NCBI GenBank assembly: GCA_014706385.1
Contig: JACGZH010000001.1
Coordinates: 186,001-250,000 of the forward strand
DNA: 64,000 nt
From: Phaffia rhodozyma
Lineage: Eukaryota > Basidiomycota > Tremellomycetes > Cystofilobasidiales > Mrakiaceae
Direction of reading: 5' to 3'
How positions within the stretch are numbered: the first letter of the stretch is position 1; each line of letters begins with the position of its first letter. The notes below the pieces were generated by a model that saw nothing but the letters and a program-made list of their open reading frames with translations, did not search any database and had not been told where the DNA came from. This document shows, piece after piece, positions 21,539-35,483 of this stretch. The position numbers were made by a program, and so were the translations under genes.

Positions 21539-23002
21539 TCACATAGCGCTTTCTCGCTCTCCATCCTGCCTGTCTGTGAGAGCGACCAGAATATCTTTAG
21601 CCCAGTCGGAGGACAATCCAGACTTTGGCTTCTTTAGCCATTCAACTCCCCACTGGTCGACCAAGGTAACCCCAACCTCTTTGAGCTCCACCGCACATTC
21701 CCGCATCTCATCTCTCCGCTGTTCCATAGATATCAAATCCTCCTCTTCGAGCTCTGCAAACAGATCCTCGTCCGGGATCAGCTCTGCGTCGGCATATATA
21801 TCTTGTTCGCTCATGTAAGGTGATGCCCCTATCACTCTTAATAAGGGAAATGCTCGTGCGAGTCGTTCGAGTGTATCGTTCCGGGAGAAAAGGAGGTCCG
21901 GGTGTTCTTGGATCGGACTAGGTTCGATATCTGGGTCAGTCATGATCTGGAGAGACTCGAGTCGTGGGTAGGACGTCCGATTGAGAATCATGTTGGCTAG
22001 GTCAGCCGATATCGACAACCGTTGGAGATCAGGGAGAGAGTCGAGAAAGAGCAACAACAAGAGCCTAGATGTCGTCGTTATCTTGAGTTCTTGCATCTTT
22101 GGTCCGAATGAATCTAAAAGAATCCTCCGAAGGGGTTCCAACAGATCGGACGACTTTGGGTTCTCTGCCAGCTCGAGCTCTGTATCTCCCACTGGGAGTT
22201 CTGAAAATTCCAATGCCTCCAATTGAGTCAAATCGAATATCTCGCTAGCACGAATCAGGACTCTTGCTGCTGGTTCCCATGAACGACCTTGCCAGGAAGC
22301 GATGACGATTTTCCGGAGTTGGATCTTCCGTTCCCATCGGGTGAACGAGAGCAGGCTATCGGGAATGCCATCAATCAAGGATCCATCTGTGTCGAAATCG
22401 TATGGGAAACTTAGTTGGGCGCAGGGAAAGAGATGACGTTTGGTTTCCAAAAGCTCGATCGACGTCATCGGGAAAGAGAGATGCTTGACATATGGTCGGA
22501 TATATGGGTTGAGGGACAGTGTGTTGAACAGAGCATCCAGGTTATCGATGCACGACAAGTCAATGTCAAGATAGAGAAAGGGACGGGTGATCGCCTGAAA
22601 TGGCAGGGTAATAGTTCATTAAGCATAAGATAGATCTGTACTGAGAAGACACAAAAGAAAGAAAGAAAGAAAGAGGCTTACGAGCCATTCCTTTGAGACT
22701 AAACAGCAAGACAATAGATCCTCAAACAGCTTGATCCTCCGCTCATCTTTTATCTCCTCTCTTTCGAGCCAGTTTGGTGATATTGAGTCTAAGAAGAGTT
22801 GTCCGATGACTTCTCGGTAGATATCGATCGGGATAAACGTGGGAATTCTAGTTAAAGTGAGAGGATGTTCAACTCGATCAGCTCGAATGAGTGCCACGGT
22901 CGCCAGATATCCTCCTTCCGTTTCTTCAATTCGATTTTTGTAAACACGAGAACAAAAAAAACGGACGATGCTACTCGCCACTAACTTGCCTGTGAAAGCC
23001 AT
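21539..23002 (-). CDS. F-box-like protein with leucine-rich C-terminal region
   Basis: Model complement(join(21539..22594,22682..23002)) gives 458 aa, starting at the ATG at 23002. The segment of about residues 50-110 (IPTFIPIDIYREVIGQLFL ... DLLSCCLVSKEWL) followed by RPFLYLDIDL has the F-box pattern: proline-led helix, then SLVSKxW and a hydrophobic strand. The rest has irregular leucine-rich strands (LQRLSISADLANMIL, PRLESLQIM, FPLLRVIGAS) as in fungal F-box/LRR-like proteins, and an acidic stretch near the C-terminus. By family knowledge such proteins act as substrate receptors of SCF ubiquitin ligases; the substrate is unknown. The intron contains a short GAAA repeat near 22655-22674. 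It is divergent from HIS6, with only 205 nt between start codons. Confidence 0.6.
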
Positions 23003-23207
23003 CAAAGAACAGTCGATGTGGCAAATGTAAGAGGTTCTTCACTTAGGGTCTTCCAGAAGTGAACACGCTTGGGAGCTGCTGATAGTCGTTAGTGGAAATC
23101 ATCAGTTAGGGTTAAACTCCTTCATCCAACTCGTCATCACCATACCTGCTTTGTATCATATACCATCCCCAAACCGTCACTTCCATCCTCCGGATTCGAT
23201 ATCCACC

Positions 23208-24717
23208 ATGACCGCTTCCTCAAAAGACGCTTCCAGGAAATCTCTCTTCCGTCCTTGCATTGATCTTCATGGAGGGCTCGTCAAGCAGATCGTAGGAGGT
23301 ACTCTGTCCGACGTGAAAGCTCAGGAAGCAGAGCTCAAGACGAATTTTGTTTCTAGGTGAATATCCTTTGTCTTTCGAACGGTCTCTTTAGAATACGAAG
23401 TACAGACTCATTCCTACGAACCGGTTCTATATGATGTCTGATTGATGAACAAACCAATTGGTCTGTCAGTAATCCTCCTGGATACTATGCTTCGCTTTAT
23501 AAAGAACATGACCTTCATGGCGGACATGTCATCAAATTAGGACCTAACAATGACCTGGCCGCCAAAGAAGCACTTTCTACATGGCCTGGTGCGTTCTTCC
23601 TCTATTCTACATGCGAAAGATGATCCCCAGCTACTCACCCTCTGTTTGTCGGGGCAATGATCAGATCACCTTCAAGTGGGAGGAGGAATCAATCAAACGA
23701 ATGCATCCGAGTGGATCAAAGCAGGCGCTTCGAAAGTTATCGTGACCTCACATCTTTTCCCATCGGCCAAATTCTCTTTGGAGCGATTGATAGAGCTGGA
23801 GAACGCGGTGGGAAAGGACAGACTAGTAGTCGATGTAAGCTGTCGAAAAAGAGGAGATCGATGGGTTGTGGCCATGAACAAATGGCAGGATTTGACGGAT
23901 CTGGATGTCACAAAGGGTAAGCCTATACTCTGTTCTGCGTATCCTAGTCGTTTCGATGGAGTTGATCAAAGATTTCTCTGTTGGCTGTGACACAGAATCC
24001 CTCGATATGCTGGCAGAGTACTGCAGGTACCTTCTCTTTCTCGAGCTTAACAAGAAAAGAAGAAGATCCAGCTTGACTGACAATATCGTATTTCATTCTT
24101 TCTCTTGAACAAAAGTGAATTCTTGATTCACGCAGCGGATGTAGAGGGATTATGCCAGGGAATAGATGAAGACCTTGTTTCAAGTTTGTTCTTCTGTCCT
24201 CTTCTCCTTCTTTTCCAAGCCTTCTGTGAATGATTCTGACATTCTGAACATCCTAAACACCTCTACCGGTACGGCGCGAAATGGTTTACGGAATGGTAGG
24301 GCTGGGAGAGTGGGTGCATATCCCAACTACGTATGCTGGCGGTGCTCGTGGTACGCTCGATCCTTTCTTTCACTTTTTTCTCTTACTACTTTTTCTTCTT
24401 TATGCCCAAACTCGGAAACAAACCATTTTGATTCTTGTATGTGTGATCAGGTATATCCGACTTGGAACTGGTCTCAAGACTATCCAACGGGAAGGTAGAT
24501 CTCACATATGGCTCGTACGTTCCGCCTCCTTTCCTTTCCTTTTCTTCCTTTCCACCTCCTTCGTTTTCTCTTCGTTCCTCTCGGCTTTTCTTCACCATCT
24601 CTTCTTTTCGAAATGCTTATTTGAATATATCAACCTAGGTCACTCGATATCTTCGGCGGAAGTCAAGTTCCATTCGAGGATCTTGTCAAGCTCTCGAAAG
24701 AACACGAACGCGCATGA
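23208..24717 (+). CDS. HIS6: Phosphoribosylformimino-AICAR-phosphate isomerase (histidine biosynthesis)
   Basis: Fourth enzyme of the histidine pathway, an Amadori-type isomerase with a (beta/alpha)8 barrel, cytosolic. Model join(23208..23356,23470..23588,23665..23916,23996..24026,24116..24183,24300..24350,24451..24514,24639..24717) gives 270 aa (yeast 261). Family motifs are [17 protein letters not shown] with the N-terminal catalytic Asp, [60 protein letters not shown] with the second catalytic Asp, PTTYAGGAR, and DLTYGSSLDIFGG. Exon 4 is 31 nt. Upstream of the start is a short CT-rich leader. Downstream, the next gene (SPT16) is on the same strand. Confidence 0.95.
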
Positions 24718-25384
24718 GTTTCTGGATACAAACTACCATAAATTCGGGATACATAGATGGGCAAGCAGAGACGAAAAGATCCGCCGAGAGCAAAGAAGGT
24801 ATAAGCGAAGGCGAAGCGTCCAAGCTTGAGACAGTATATATGGAATTGTAATCATCGAACCGATTGTCCGAATAAAGGAATATATCATGGGTTGAAACAC
24901 TCGATCTGATGCGGTACAAGTTGTGTAGGTGCGTTGAGCATGTGAGGTCTGAATGTATCATATGCTCGTGCAGTCAGCGTCGTTTGTGTTTTGCCCTTAG
25001 GCCTCCATCCTCTTCAGCTCTCATTGAGTCTGTATTCCTTGTTGCGTATCTCTGCAACATTTCTTGCGCATCTGCGTCTTCATCTGCATCTTCAATTTCT
25101 CTTCCCTTCTCTTCAGAGTCTCTCTATCGCCCTTGTTCTAGCACTCACGACCATGGTCACATCCTACGTCACCAGTCACATGACCCGTGGTTACACAACG
25201 CGTGACGCGACCCCCGACCAGACGCTCATCTCCCACCCGGACGCGATCTCAGCCAACAACTTTTCCTTTTTTTCTTCTCTTCCTCTGACCATCATCTTTG
25301 TTTTCTATTGATTCTCTCGCTCGTTCTTCATCGCTATAGAACCAACAGATCCCCGCAAAGAAGAGAACCACAGAGAATTAAACC
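24718..25384. other. Intergenic region between HIS6 and SPT16
   Basis: These 667 nt hold the HIS6 3' flank and SPT16 promoter. ACGCGT at 25198-25203 sits 182 nt before the SPT16 start, next to CACATGACC and repeated GACGCGA-like motifs, and a CT-rich leader follows. No gene is seen. Confidence 0.45.
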
Positions 25385-28300
25385 ATGTCAGAGATCAACC
25401 TGGACGTCCCCGCGTTCTTTGCCAGGTCGAAATCCCTCCTCGACGCTTGGAAGGTCTGTCTTTCAGAGTTCTTTTCTTCTTTCTTTTGCTGCTGTTGCTT
25501 CGCCTGTCTCTACTTGGTCTGTCTATCCTTTCCCGTTGATAAATGGCTGACGTTATGTGTGTGCTTTTCATCTTTTGTTTGTGCTCCTATTCTTTATCTC
25601 GTCTCGATGTGAATATGTACATCTTTCGGCCACTGCCTTCTCCATCTTAGACTCCCGGAGACGTCGATGAGTATAGTCAACTTGCCCAGGCGGACGCGCT
25701 TGTCATACTTGTCGGCGATCCAGACGAGGATGGAGTGTACAAGAAGAGTACCGCTCTGCAGGTCAGTCAACCAGAATCTGTCCTTCCTGGCCTGTCCTTG
25801 CTTCCGCTCTAGCGTGAATCGGTCATCTATGGCGAGGAGAAAGGGAAGAGGAAGACAACAAAACAAAATGTGCTGATGTTTTCCTCTCGGATTTTTGCCA
25901 CTTTCTTATTCGTTCTTAGACCTGGCTGCTTGGATACGAGTTTCCCTCAACCATCATCGTATTCAGACCAGATGAGATCGTCTTTGTATGCTCTCCCTCC
26001 AAAGGTTTGTCTTATCTCGTTCCTAGGTGGATTCTTCTCCATCGTCCTTCTCTGTCCACCCCCGTTCTCTTACGAACAGAAAGCTTACTTGAGATTGTAT
26101 CATGTCCCTAAATCAATCTCTGTCAGCCAAAATTCTCCAGCAATTGGCAGCTGATAAGGCGGACATCCCGATCAGGATTGTGCCCAAGAACGCAAAGGAC
26201 CCTGCTTCGTTCGGTTAGTTTTGCATCCTTCTTCGTCCACCTCTCCTCTTGCGCGCGCTTCGAATTGCATTTTTTCTTAATCTCATCACATCAACGTATT
26301 CTTTCTTTTCCTGTCTTCCTCATTTAACTATTTTCATTGTTGAACAGGTGTCCTGACAGACTTGGTGGACACTTTAAAAAAGACGGGTAAAGGCAAAGCG
26401 ATCGGTGTGCTTACCAAAGAGAAGCATCGTGGAAAGATGGTGGACGAATGGACCAAGGCGTGAGTCCTCCTTTGGACGCTTGGAGTTCTCAATCTCTCGC
26501 TGACACGATTATGGGCTTGGAACTGGATTTCGAATGCGTGAAATGGTTGGGAGGACAGCCTGGCAACCGCAACTTTTGAAGAGGTTGATGTTTCTTCAGG
26601 TCTGAGCACCGTCATGGCCAAGAAAGACAAAAGCGAGCTTGTTCGTTCACTTCTGATTTCGTTCACCCTCACTCCCTACACGATGACCTGACAAATCTTG
26701 GCTCTGGCAACGAACAGAAACACATTCAAACAGCAGCGCTTCTCACTTCGACACTTATAAACTCTTATTTCGTCGACAAGATGGCTAGTACAATCGAGGC
26801 CGACAAGAAACTCTCTCACGAGAAGGTATGTTCTCCTATGCAATCCTTTGTACTTGGGTCTGAAATGACAGCGGAACCGATGGCTCATTTTGATTCCGAT
26901 CCGACGCGTTGTTTGGCTTTTTGGAGGGAAATCTTGCAGTTGGCGAATTTAGTGGAAAGTAAGATTGGAACGGAGGAGGCAGGACCGGATATGAAATTGT
27001 GGTCAAAGCGGCCTGCTGTTGCTTCGGTGAGTTCGTGTTTCCTCTATGAATTTGACGAACCAACAAGTTCTAATCTCTTTATGTATACTCGCTCGCGCTC
27101 CAACAGGTCGACTTCTCATCAGTTATTTGGATCTACACACCTATCATTCAGTCTGGTGGAGAATATGATCTCAAGCCATCCGCAGAATCGAACGAGAAAA
27201 ACTTGAAGGCAGGCGTGATCTTAGCAAGCGTCGGTTTGAGGGTCAGAAGTTATTGCAGTAATCTGGGTAGGACATTCTTGATCGACCCTGTCAAGGTTCG
27301 CCTTATTTTCTCTTCTTCTTTCTTGTCTCTTCCGTTGGGCTATATGCTGATTGTTCTTGTATATTTCGATCAAACGCTGGCAGAGTCAAGAAAAGAATTA
27401 CTCGTTCCTACTAGAAGTCCAACAACACATCTTATCTCTCATCAAGGATGGAGCTATCGTCAGCGAACTGATCGCCAATGCCATAGAATTTGTCAAGAGT
27501 TCGAGACCTGATTTAGAATCTCACTTCCAGAAGTCACTGGGATCGAGGGTACGTCCTTTTGTCGCGTTTTGAGCAAAGATGAACTTTCGTTGATGATGAT
27601 ATGGGAAAAACGCAAACATAAATCACAGACCGGCCTAGAATTTAGAGACACGTCATTCTTGTTGAACACGAAGAATGGAAAGGCGATGAGAGAAGGAATG
27701 GTGATCAACCTTCAGGTGGCATTCCAGGGACTACCTGACCCCAAGCAGAAAGGACAGACGTACGTTCTTCCGTTCTTCTTCTTCCGAGTTCACTCAAAGT
27801 GTTGGCAACGGTTCGCGCTTACCTGGCTGAAGGTGATGGTCACGATTTAGGTACGCGCTCTTGCTCATTGATACTGTTCAAGTCGGAAAAGATCAAGGTA
27901 TTGTCCTCACAGAGGGATCCAAGAGTTTGAACGATGTTGTTTTCTTCATGGGCGGAGTCAGTCTCTTCTTTTCCCTATCAGACCTGCCCTGGCTTATCAT
28001 GCTATCCTGAGAGAAGCGCTTACGTCTTTGCACTTTGATATGGAATTCTCTAGGAGGAACCGGAGAAAACAGCTCCTAAGCGAGCGCCCCCATCTCCCAA
28101 GAAGCTGACCGGCCATGTCGTCGGTTCCAAAGTCCTCCGAGGAAAGACAAGGAATGATACCCGCTCCGAGGTCGACGAAACGTCCCAACAAAAGATGAAG
28201 GAGCATCAAAAAGAGTTACACGCGTTAAGACAGGAGCAGGGTCTGAAGAGGTTCAACCAGGATCAAGGAGGATCGGGAGAAGTCAAGAAAGGGTTCAAAA

Positions 28301-30463
28301 AGTTCGAGAGTTATAAGAGGGAAGAGCAGTTACCTAGGGAGGTTGTTAAGAAGCGAGTAAGTCTGCCTCTCGATGTGTTTTCTGACTCCACGCGTTAGCT
28401 GACGCTTCCCTTTTTACGAAAACAACAGATCTTTGTGGATGATCAAAGAGCAACAATTATCCTTCCTATCAACGGATTCGCTACCCCATTCCATATAAAT
28501 ACTATCAAGAACGCTAGTAAAAACGAAGAGGGTGAATATACGTATATCCGGATCAACTTCCAATCGCCTGGACAGATCGCAGGAAAGAAGGAGGACACAG
28601 TTAGTCGCTTTCTGATCTACTCTCTGTCATTTGTTGAGGTTTTCTTGATGATACTTAATGCCGATATAAATACAGCCATTCGAAGATCCCAATGCAACAT
28701 TCATCCGCTCAGCAGTCTTCCGATCAACCGACCATCATCATTTCTCCCAAGTATTTGACCAGATTACAAAAATGAGGACATTGATGACTAAACGGGAGAA
28801 GGATAAGAAGGAGTTGGCAGATGTCATCACGCAAGAACGATTGATCGAACTTCGAGGTTCGTCTTCCTCCTTCTCTTTTCGTCTGGTCTCTTAGAACTAA
28901 CTATCATATGCGCGTGTGTGGGAAACGTACAGGTAAACGACCGCATGTACTGACGGAGGTTATGATTCGTCCTGGACCGGATACGAAGCGATTGGCCGGA
29001 GATCTCCAAATCCATGACAACGGTATCCGATACATCAACCATCGAGATCAGAAAGTCGGTGAGTAGAATTTCTTACTGAACACTTTCCACTAGATAGAAA
29101 AAAGGTATGCCCGTATAAAAATCGAGCTGAACATGTTGCGGGCTTGATTCATGAAACGTAACGACAGACCTATTGTTCAGTAATATCAAGCATCTGTTCT
29201 TCCAACCTTGTGATGATGAGCTCCTTGTTATCATCCATGTTCATCTTAAGGCGCCGATCATGATTGGAAAGAAGAAAGCCAAGGTAGAATGGTTTCTTCT
29301 TACTCTCTGTACCTGTCATCCACTGACATCTGGTCTGTGTGATCTTCTATAGGACGTCCAATTCACCAGGGAAGCTACGGATGTTCAATTCGACGAAACG
29401 GGTAACCGAAAGCGAAAGTACCGATACGGAGACGAAGATGAGATTGAGCTCGAACAGGAAGAAAGGAAACGACGGCAACAACTCAACAAAGAGTTCAAAT
29501 CGTTCGCTGAGAAGATTGCTACTTCCGGTAACGGAGATTTCGAAGTAGATATTCCGTTCCGGGAGTTAGGTTTCCAAGGTGTACCTTTCAAGTCGAATGT
29601 TCTTTTGGCACCTACGACGGACTGCCTAGTTCATTTAACGGAGATGCCAAATTTGGTGATCACGCTGAGCGAGGTTGAGGTCGTTCATTTTGAGAGAGTC
29701 CAGCATGGACTCAAACAATTTGATATGGTCTTTGTCTTCTCAGACTTCACCAAACCCCCGGTCCATGTGAACTCTATTCCGTTCGGTCAGTTGGAGGGTA
29801 TCAAAGAATGGCTAGAGTAAGTGTTCAGATCTTTTTATAGAAGAGGTTCATAGCATTCATCTGCTTTTGTTGCATGGGATTAGCTCTGTCGATATTCCCA
29901 TTTCGGAGGGAGCAGTCAACTTGACCTGGAATCAGATCATGAAGACCATCAACGAGGATCCCTACATGTTCTTCGTTGATGGTGGATGGTCCTTCTTGGC
30001 CGGTGATTCTGATGTGGGTTGCTTTTCTTTCTTTGCCTTCTTCTCTTGTCACTATATATTCCATTGTACTAATCCTCTGCCTTCTGACCATTCCCTTTCA
30101 GGCCGAAAACTCTGACGAATCAGACTCTGCATCCGAATTTGAAGCAGAGTCGGATCTTGAATCGGCATCAGAAAGTGACTCTTCGGGATCCGACTTCGAT
30201 GAAGATGCTTCTGATGATTCAGGATCCGAAGCTGAATTCTCAGAGGCAGAGAGCTGGGACGAGCAGGAGAAGAAAGCGGCTAGATCTGATGATAAGAGGT
30301 GAGCTGATCAGCCATTGCTTTCCCTCTCGTCTTTTGCATAAGGCAAAACTAACCAAACCAATATAAAACCAGACGCGCGGCTAAAGCAGATGATAGTGAC
30401 GATTCGGAGGACGAAGGGAAGAGAAAGAAGAAGGGAAGCGCAAAGTCGAACGGACGACGATAA
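25385..30463 (+). CDS. SPT16: FACT complex large subunit SPT16
   Basis: Histone chaperone that, with Pob3, reorganises nucleosomes during transcription and replication. Model join(25385..25453,25651..25761,25920..26004,26127..26213,26348..26459,26559..26640,26718..26825,26940..27026,27107..27295,27384..27548,27629..27759,27851..27956,28054..28356,28429..28599,28676..28856,28933..29058,29168..29283,29353..29816,29884..30013,30102..30298,30373..30463) gives 1036 aa in 21 exons (yeast 1035). The N-terminal aminopeptidase-like (M24) fold includes [27 protein letters not shown] and [16 protein letters not shown]. The middle domain has [37 protein letters not shown] and [19 protein letters not shown]. 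The tail is the characteristic acidic, Ser-rich histone-binding region, ending in a Lys/Arg-rich nuclear-signal-like stretch. All junctions are in phase. Confidence 0.97.
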
Positions 30464-30957
30464 AACTCATTTCGTCTTTCTTCTCCTCTCCTTTTCTCTC
30501 CTCCCCTCTTCTTTCTTCCTTTGTCTTCGTTCTCTTTTCTGCTCTTCCTCTGCTTCGTTTTTACTGTGGATAATCCTCATATCTGAGAGCTAGGCTTTTC
30601 TCTGTTCTAACTCGTTTTTTTACCTCTTCTCTTCTGTGATTTTCCTAATCTTACAATTACCCACGTATTTTTATAAACTATCTGTTTTCCCCATCTTGTC
30701 TAAGATTTTGAAGACTTACGGAGAAAGAAAGGACACTTTTCGGAAAGAAGAAATAAGAGGGCCAACCCTGAAAGAGAGACAAACATATACACCCATAATG
30801 ATCAAAACCATAAAGAAAATTAGACAAGATGATGCAGAGGTGAGACAACATGAAGGAGACGAAGCCGCCGTCTCTTCGACGACTTGCATCGATACCCCCC
30901 CACTTGATCCTCCAATCGCTTCGCCACGATCCTCCACCCCAAAGGAACAGAAAATAT
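30464..30957. other. Convergent intergenic region between SPT16 and PRP22
   Basis: These 494 nt start with a long CT-rich tract (30475-30560) and presumably contain both 3' untranslated regions. No gene is seen. Confidence 0.5.
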
Positions 30958-33900
30958 CTAACCGAACGTCTGACTGCTTCGAGTGACCTTTTGGGTATGA
31001 CTGATTCGCCATTCGTTGGGTTTCTCGTACTTGTTGAACAATGGTTCGATCCTCTCGGCTTTCTTTCGCTTGGAAATACGAGACTGATCGGCAACCTTGA
31101 AGAAGGCCGGAGCCACTTCGCTGAGCCATTTGGGTTCAATAGCCAACACGCAATGCATATACTCCTTGGTCGTCATGACAATTTCGTTGTACACACACCA
31201 CTCTGGAGGTCGGTTGAACAAAGCACTGGACGGATGGATAAAGACCGGAGTTCCTTCTGCCAGGGTCTTGTAGCCTTCCGTCGGGTCCTTCTTGGCGGCG
31301 TTTCGGAAGAATCCAGAACAGATGGCTTTTCGAACTCGGTTGTAGTTATTGCCGGCAGAGATGATATCGTGCTTGTATCGATCCATCATTCCCAACAGCT
31401 GCTTTCGAACATCCTGGGCCGACTTCATGTTTCGTGCTTGGATGAAGTTTTCGAAACACCAAGGCGCCGAGAACTTACTTGCCTTCCAACCATTGTAAAC
31501 CGTCAATAACGTTAGATGATCTCCCTCCGGTTGATGGAACTTTGCCTTCTTTGCGTCCGCCTGGGCCTGTTTGTCCTTTGGTCGGTAGAAAACGTTCTGA
31601 ACGGACAGCATCGCTACAATCGTCAGGATCTCCTCGGAGCATCCAAAGTCGACCGAGGCAATTAGCATCTTTGCCATAGCTGGATCGATAGGGAAATCGG
31701 CCATCTTTCGTCCGAGTCTGGTGAGAAGACCTTCGTCGTCCAAAGCTCCGAGGGCGTAAAGATTTTCAAGCGCGGTGATAAGGGTCTGGGGAGGAGGAGG
31801 ATCCATAAAGTCAAAGGCGATCAAATCGTTGATACCCATAGCCTTGAGGGTCAAGATCGTGGGTGACAAATTGGTTCGTTGGATCTCAGGAACAGGGTTC
31901 GGGAGCATCTCATTTCGGAAGGCGATCTCGGTATAAAGCCGGTAAGCCTTTCCAGGTCCGGTTCGACCAGCTCGACCGGATCGCTGTCTAGCTTGAGCTT
32001 GGGAGATAGGCTACCAGAAAAATCAGGAAACAGTGGTCGTACCGCGTCAGGTCATAAGCTAGGGCGTTACGAAGCGCACAAAGAGATGACGATAGAGAGA
32101 CATACCATAACCTGCAGATGATCCATACCAAGTTTCGGATCGTAGTGGTTCTGCTTCGTGAATCCTGGATCAATCACATAGTAAATTCCCGGGATTGTAA
32201 TCGAAGTCTCCGCAATGTTCGTCGCGATAACGACCTTTCTCGTACCCTCTGGCGTCGGGTCGAACACTTTAGACTGAACACTTGAAATTTGAGCTCCGTA
32301 AATTGGGTAGATACTCAACTGAGGAACTTGAGGTCCCAATGCTTTCATTCGCTCGAACAGAATTTCACAAGCGGAATCAATTTCCTCCTGACCGGTCAAG
32401 AAGAGAAGAATATCGCCCGGGGGTTCAGACAAATGGATCTGCATGATGGTGATTAACGAGGCGTCGAGGTAGTCCGCTTCAGGTTCTTTGGTGTAGAGGA
32501 TCTCAACCGGGAAGGTGTTTCCGGGAACGGTGAAGATAGCACAACCGAAGAAGTACTCAGAGAACTTTTCGGCATTAAGCGTGGCAGAGGTGACGATCAA
32601 CTTAAATTCCGGGCGACGCTTCAAGGTTCCTGCAAGAAGACAAAGATGAGATGGAAACAGTGAGTCGTTGTTGCGGAAGAAGAACAACAAGAATAGAACA
32701 AACGCACTCTTCAACAGACCGAACAAAATATCAGTACTGATATCTCTCTCGTGAGCTTCATCCAAGATGATGCACGAGTACTGGGTCATATCCGGATCGA
32801 TTAATGCTTCTCTCAACAACAAACCAGCAGTCATGTACTTGATTTTCGTTTCTGGACCGGTACAGTCCTCGAATCGGATCGAATAACCGACTTCCTCTCC
32901 TAACCTACAACCAACTTCTTCGGCGACTCGCTTGGCCACAGAGGTGGCAGCCACTCGACGAGGCTGAGTACATCCGATCTTGCCTCGATCGGCGAAACCT
33001 TCTTCTGCCAAGAACTGGGTCATCTGGGTCGTCTTTCCAGATCCAGTCTCTCCGATGACGACCAGCACGGGATTCTCTCGAACAGCACTGACAAGTTCGT
33101 TTCGGAATTTGTACACAGGAAGAGACTTCCTCTGCTCCTGGATAGACAAATTGGTCACGATACCTATGCAGACACAAATGCAACGATGAGAAAGTCAGGA
33201 TAAAGCACCAACAAGGATAATCTAATCTGGCAGTTACTCGTCGTTGCCAACCAAAGACTCGAGAGATAAAAAGTTCGTACCAAACGACATTGACTTGTTC
33301 TCTTTCTTCCACTCCGGCTCGTTCATACTACTCTGACCCATCAATGTTCCTCTGAGATCCTGGGCAAACTGCTTGTCTCCCTGCTGAGCCATCGGATCCA
33401 ACCAAGGAGCGTTGAAGTCTCTGGCCTCGGAATCTGCCCGGTCCTGCGCTTCCTGTTGTCGAAGTTCTCGACGTTCCTTAGCGAATACTTCAGAAGCCAA
33501 GGCGGCTCGGTTGAGCGATCCATCAGGAGCTTTCACAACCTAGGAGGAAAGTTCAAGGAGGTACAAATCACCGGAAATCAATCAGCCAACACGACTTTGG
33601 CAACATCATCCTGGAAAGCAAAGGCCATGACAAGACAAGAAATCGTAAACAAACCTTAACCGGGCTCATCTCCAGCACATGCCTCTTCTGACCAGCCAAG
33701 AACGGAGCCTCCTCATCTCTCGTCTCGATATCGACCTCCTCATCGACTTCTCTACCTCCACTTCCATCCATGCTGATCGTATAATCCTCGTCCAAGTTAG
33801 GATACTCGCTCGCATCGACCACGCCACTCGCAATCAACTGTTTGATTTCCCATCTTTCAGGCGATGTCAACCGCTTGGCTGAACTTCCTTTGGCGTCATC

Positions 33901-35483
33901 GACCTGGTAAAGTGGGGTAGAGTTACTGCCGGTGGTTGAAGGAGGAGGAGGGGCTCGCCGACGTTCTTCTTCCGCGGCCAGTTCGGCCTCGGTCTTCATT
34001 CGGAGATGAGGAGAAAGGTCTGCTCCGGTCTTTTGGTCGACGTCTTTCATCGACAGTCCAATTCGAGTTCCAGCAACGGACATGACTTTCACTTTACACG
34101 GCTGGTTTCTAGTGAGGAGATCCCCTGGGTTGTTGACTCGCCCTCCAATTGCGATGGACCCGATATGAACCATGCCTGCCGAACTCAAATGAGGGGCCAG
34201 AGTAAAAGAACGGAGTCAGTGATCACTTCAATCGTATACACTGGTATATGTCTATCAAAAGCATAAGTAGAAAGACTAACCCTCGAATCTACCTCTTAAG
34301 CCTTCGAGACTGACGAAAGCTCCAAAGTCTTTCCACCCAGAAACTTTTCCATCGTAGATTTTGTACAACACCGGCTTCTCGTCCATAACCGGTCTACCCT
34401 GGTAGCCTGATCGATCGGCGTTTCCGTATCCATTATCCCTCGGATACCTTGACCTCCCTCGATCATCCTCCCTTTTGTCTCTGTCGTCTCTGTCGTCTCT
34501 GTCGCCCTCGTCGTATCGTGGCCGCTTCGCACTCGGACCGTTTCTCTCGCCATCGGCAGAGCCTTCCATAAAGTCAGTGGCCGCCATTCTTCCTTTCTTG
34601 CTTCCGACATTCTCCAATTGGCTCATCAGGTCCTCAACTTCCTTTCCTGCCACATCAGCCTCTCCTGGTCGTTTTTCAAACTCAGTGGTAGGTTTCCAGA
34701 CTTCGTCTGGGAGGGACAGACCAGGCAGTAGTCGTCGTTTGATTTCCTGGTCCTTAGTCACAGGCATGGGCGCTGTCGGATCAGCCACTTTGGGACCGGA
34801 CGACGTGGTGGATGATTTAAGAGCTTTGTTCTTCTTCTTTTTGTATTTTGGGTGAAGAGAGAGAATCAAACGGCTGCAGGTACGCAAACAGAATAGAAAC
34901 ACAACGTTAGAGAACAAGTTCACTAGTGAAGGGTAGAGTCTGCATATTTTCCTTGGAGGAAAAACTCTGGTGTTTGGCCATGAATGTGGTCTCCTTCTCT
35001 CTTTCTCTCTTTCTCTCTCACAATCTATCCGGGTCCAAAAAGAACGCGTGCACTCTGCCCGTGATCGGCTTTCCCCACCAAGCGTGTTTTGCAAAGACAA
35101 AGGAGGCTTGTGTGGGCAACCACCGGGAAGTAGAAGAATAGGAGCAGAAAGGAAGTGGTTATAATATGAACTTACTCCAATGTCTCGACGAAACTATCCT
35201 GAAAGTTGGCCTGGACGTCGGCGAGCTTTTGCTTGAATTCTGGCAACGTCTTTGATTGCTGGTGAAGCGAGATGATAAACTCTGCGAGAGACTTGTCGTT
35301 CAAAGCTGCAGACAAGAACAGTTTCAGGAAGAACATGGTCAGTACCCAAGCAACGAGTGTCGATATACCAATCTCGAAAATGAATGAATAAAGATACGTC
35401 CACATACCCGTGTGGTTAAAGATCTCTTGTGAGATCTTGGACACGAGCGAGAGAACCTCTAGCTTGTACATTTCCTTGTCCAT
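30958..35483 (-). CDS. PRP22: DEAH-box pre-mRNA splicing helicase PRP22 (DHX8-like)
   Basis: ATP-dependent helicase that proofreads the second splicing step and releases spliced mRNA. Model complement(join(30958..32010,32106..32629,32708..33163,33281..33539,33655..34175,34281..34873,35176..35305,35408..35483)) gives 1203 aa (human DHX8 1220). The N-terminal helix-rich region ([32 protein letters not shown]) matches the family. An RD-rich linker is followed by an S1 RNA-binding domain ([19 protein letters not shown] ... MVHIGSI) and the helicase core: motif I GETGSGKT, Ia [38 protein letters not shown] and [14 protein letters not shown]. Winged-helix, ratchet and OB-fold regions follow to the C-terminus. 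The start is the ATG at 35483. Confidence 0.97.
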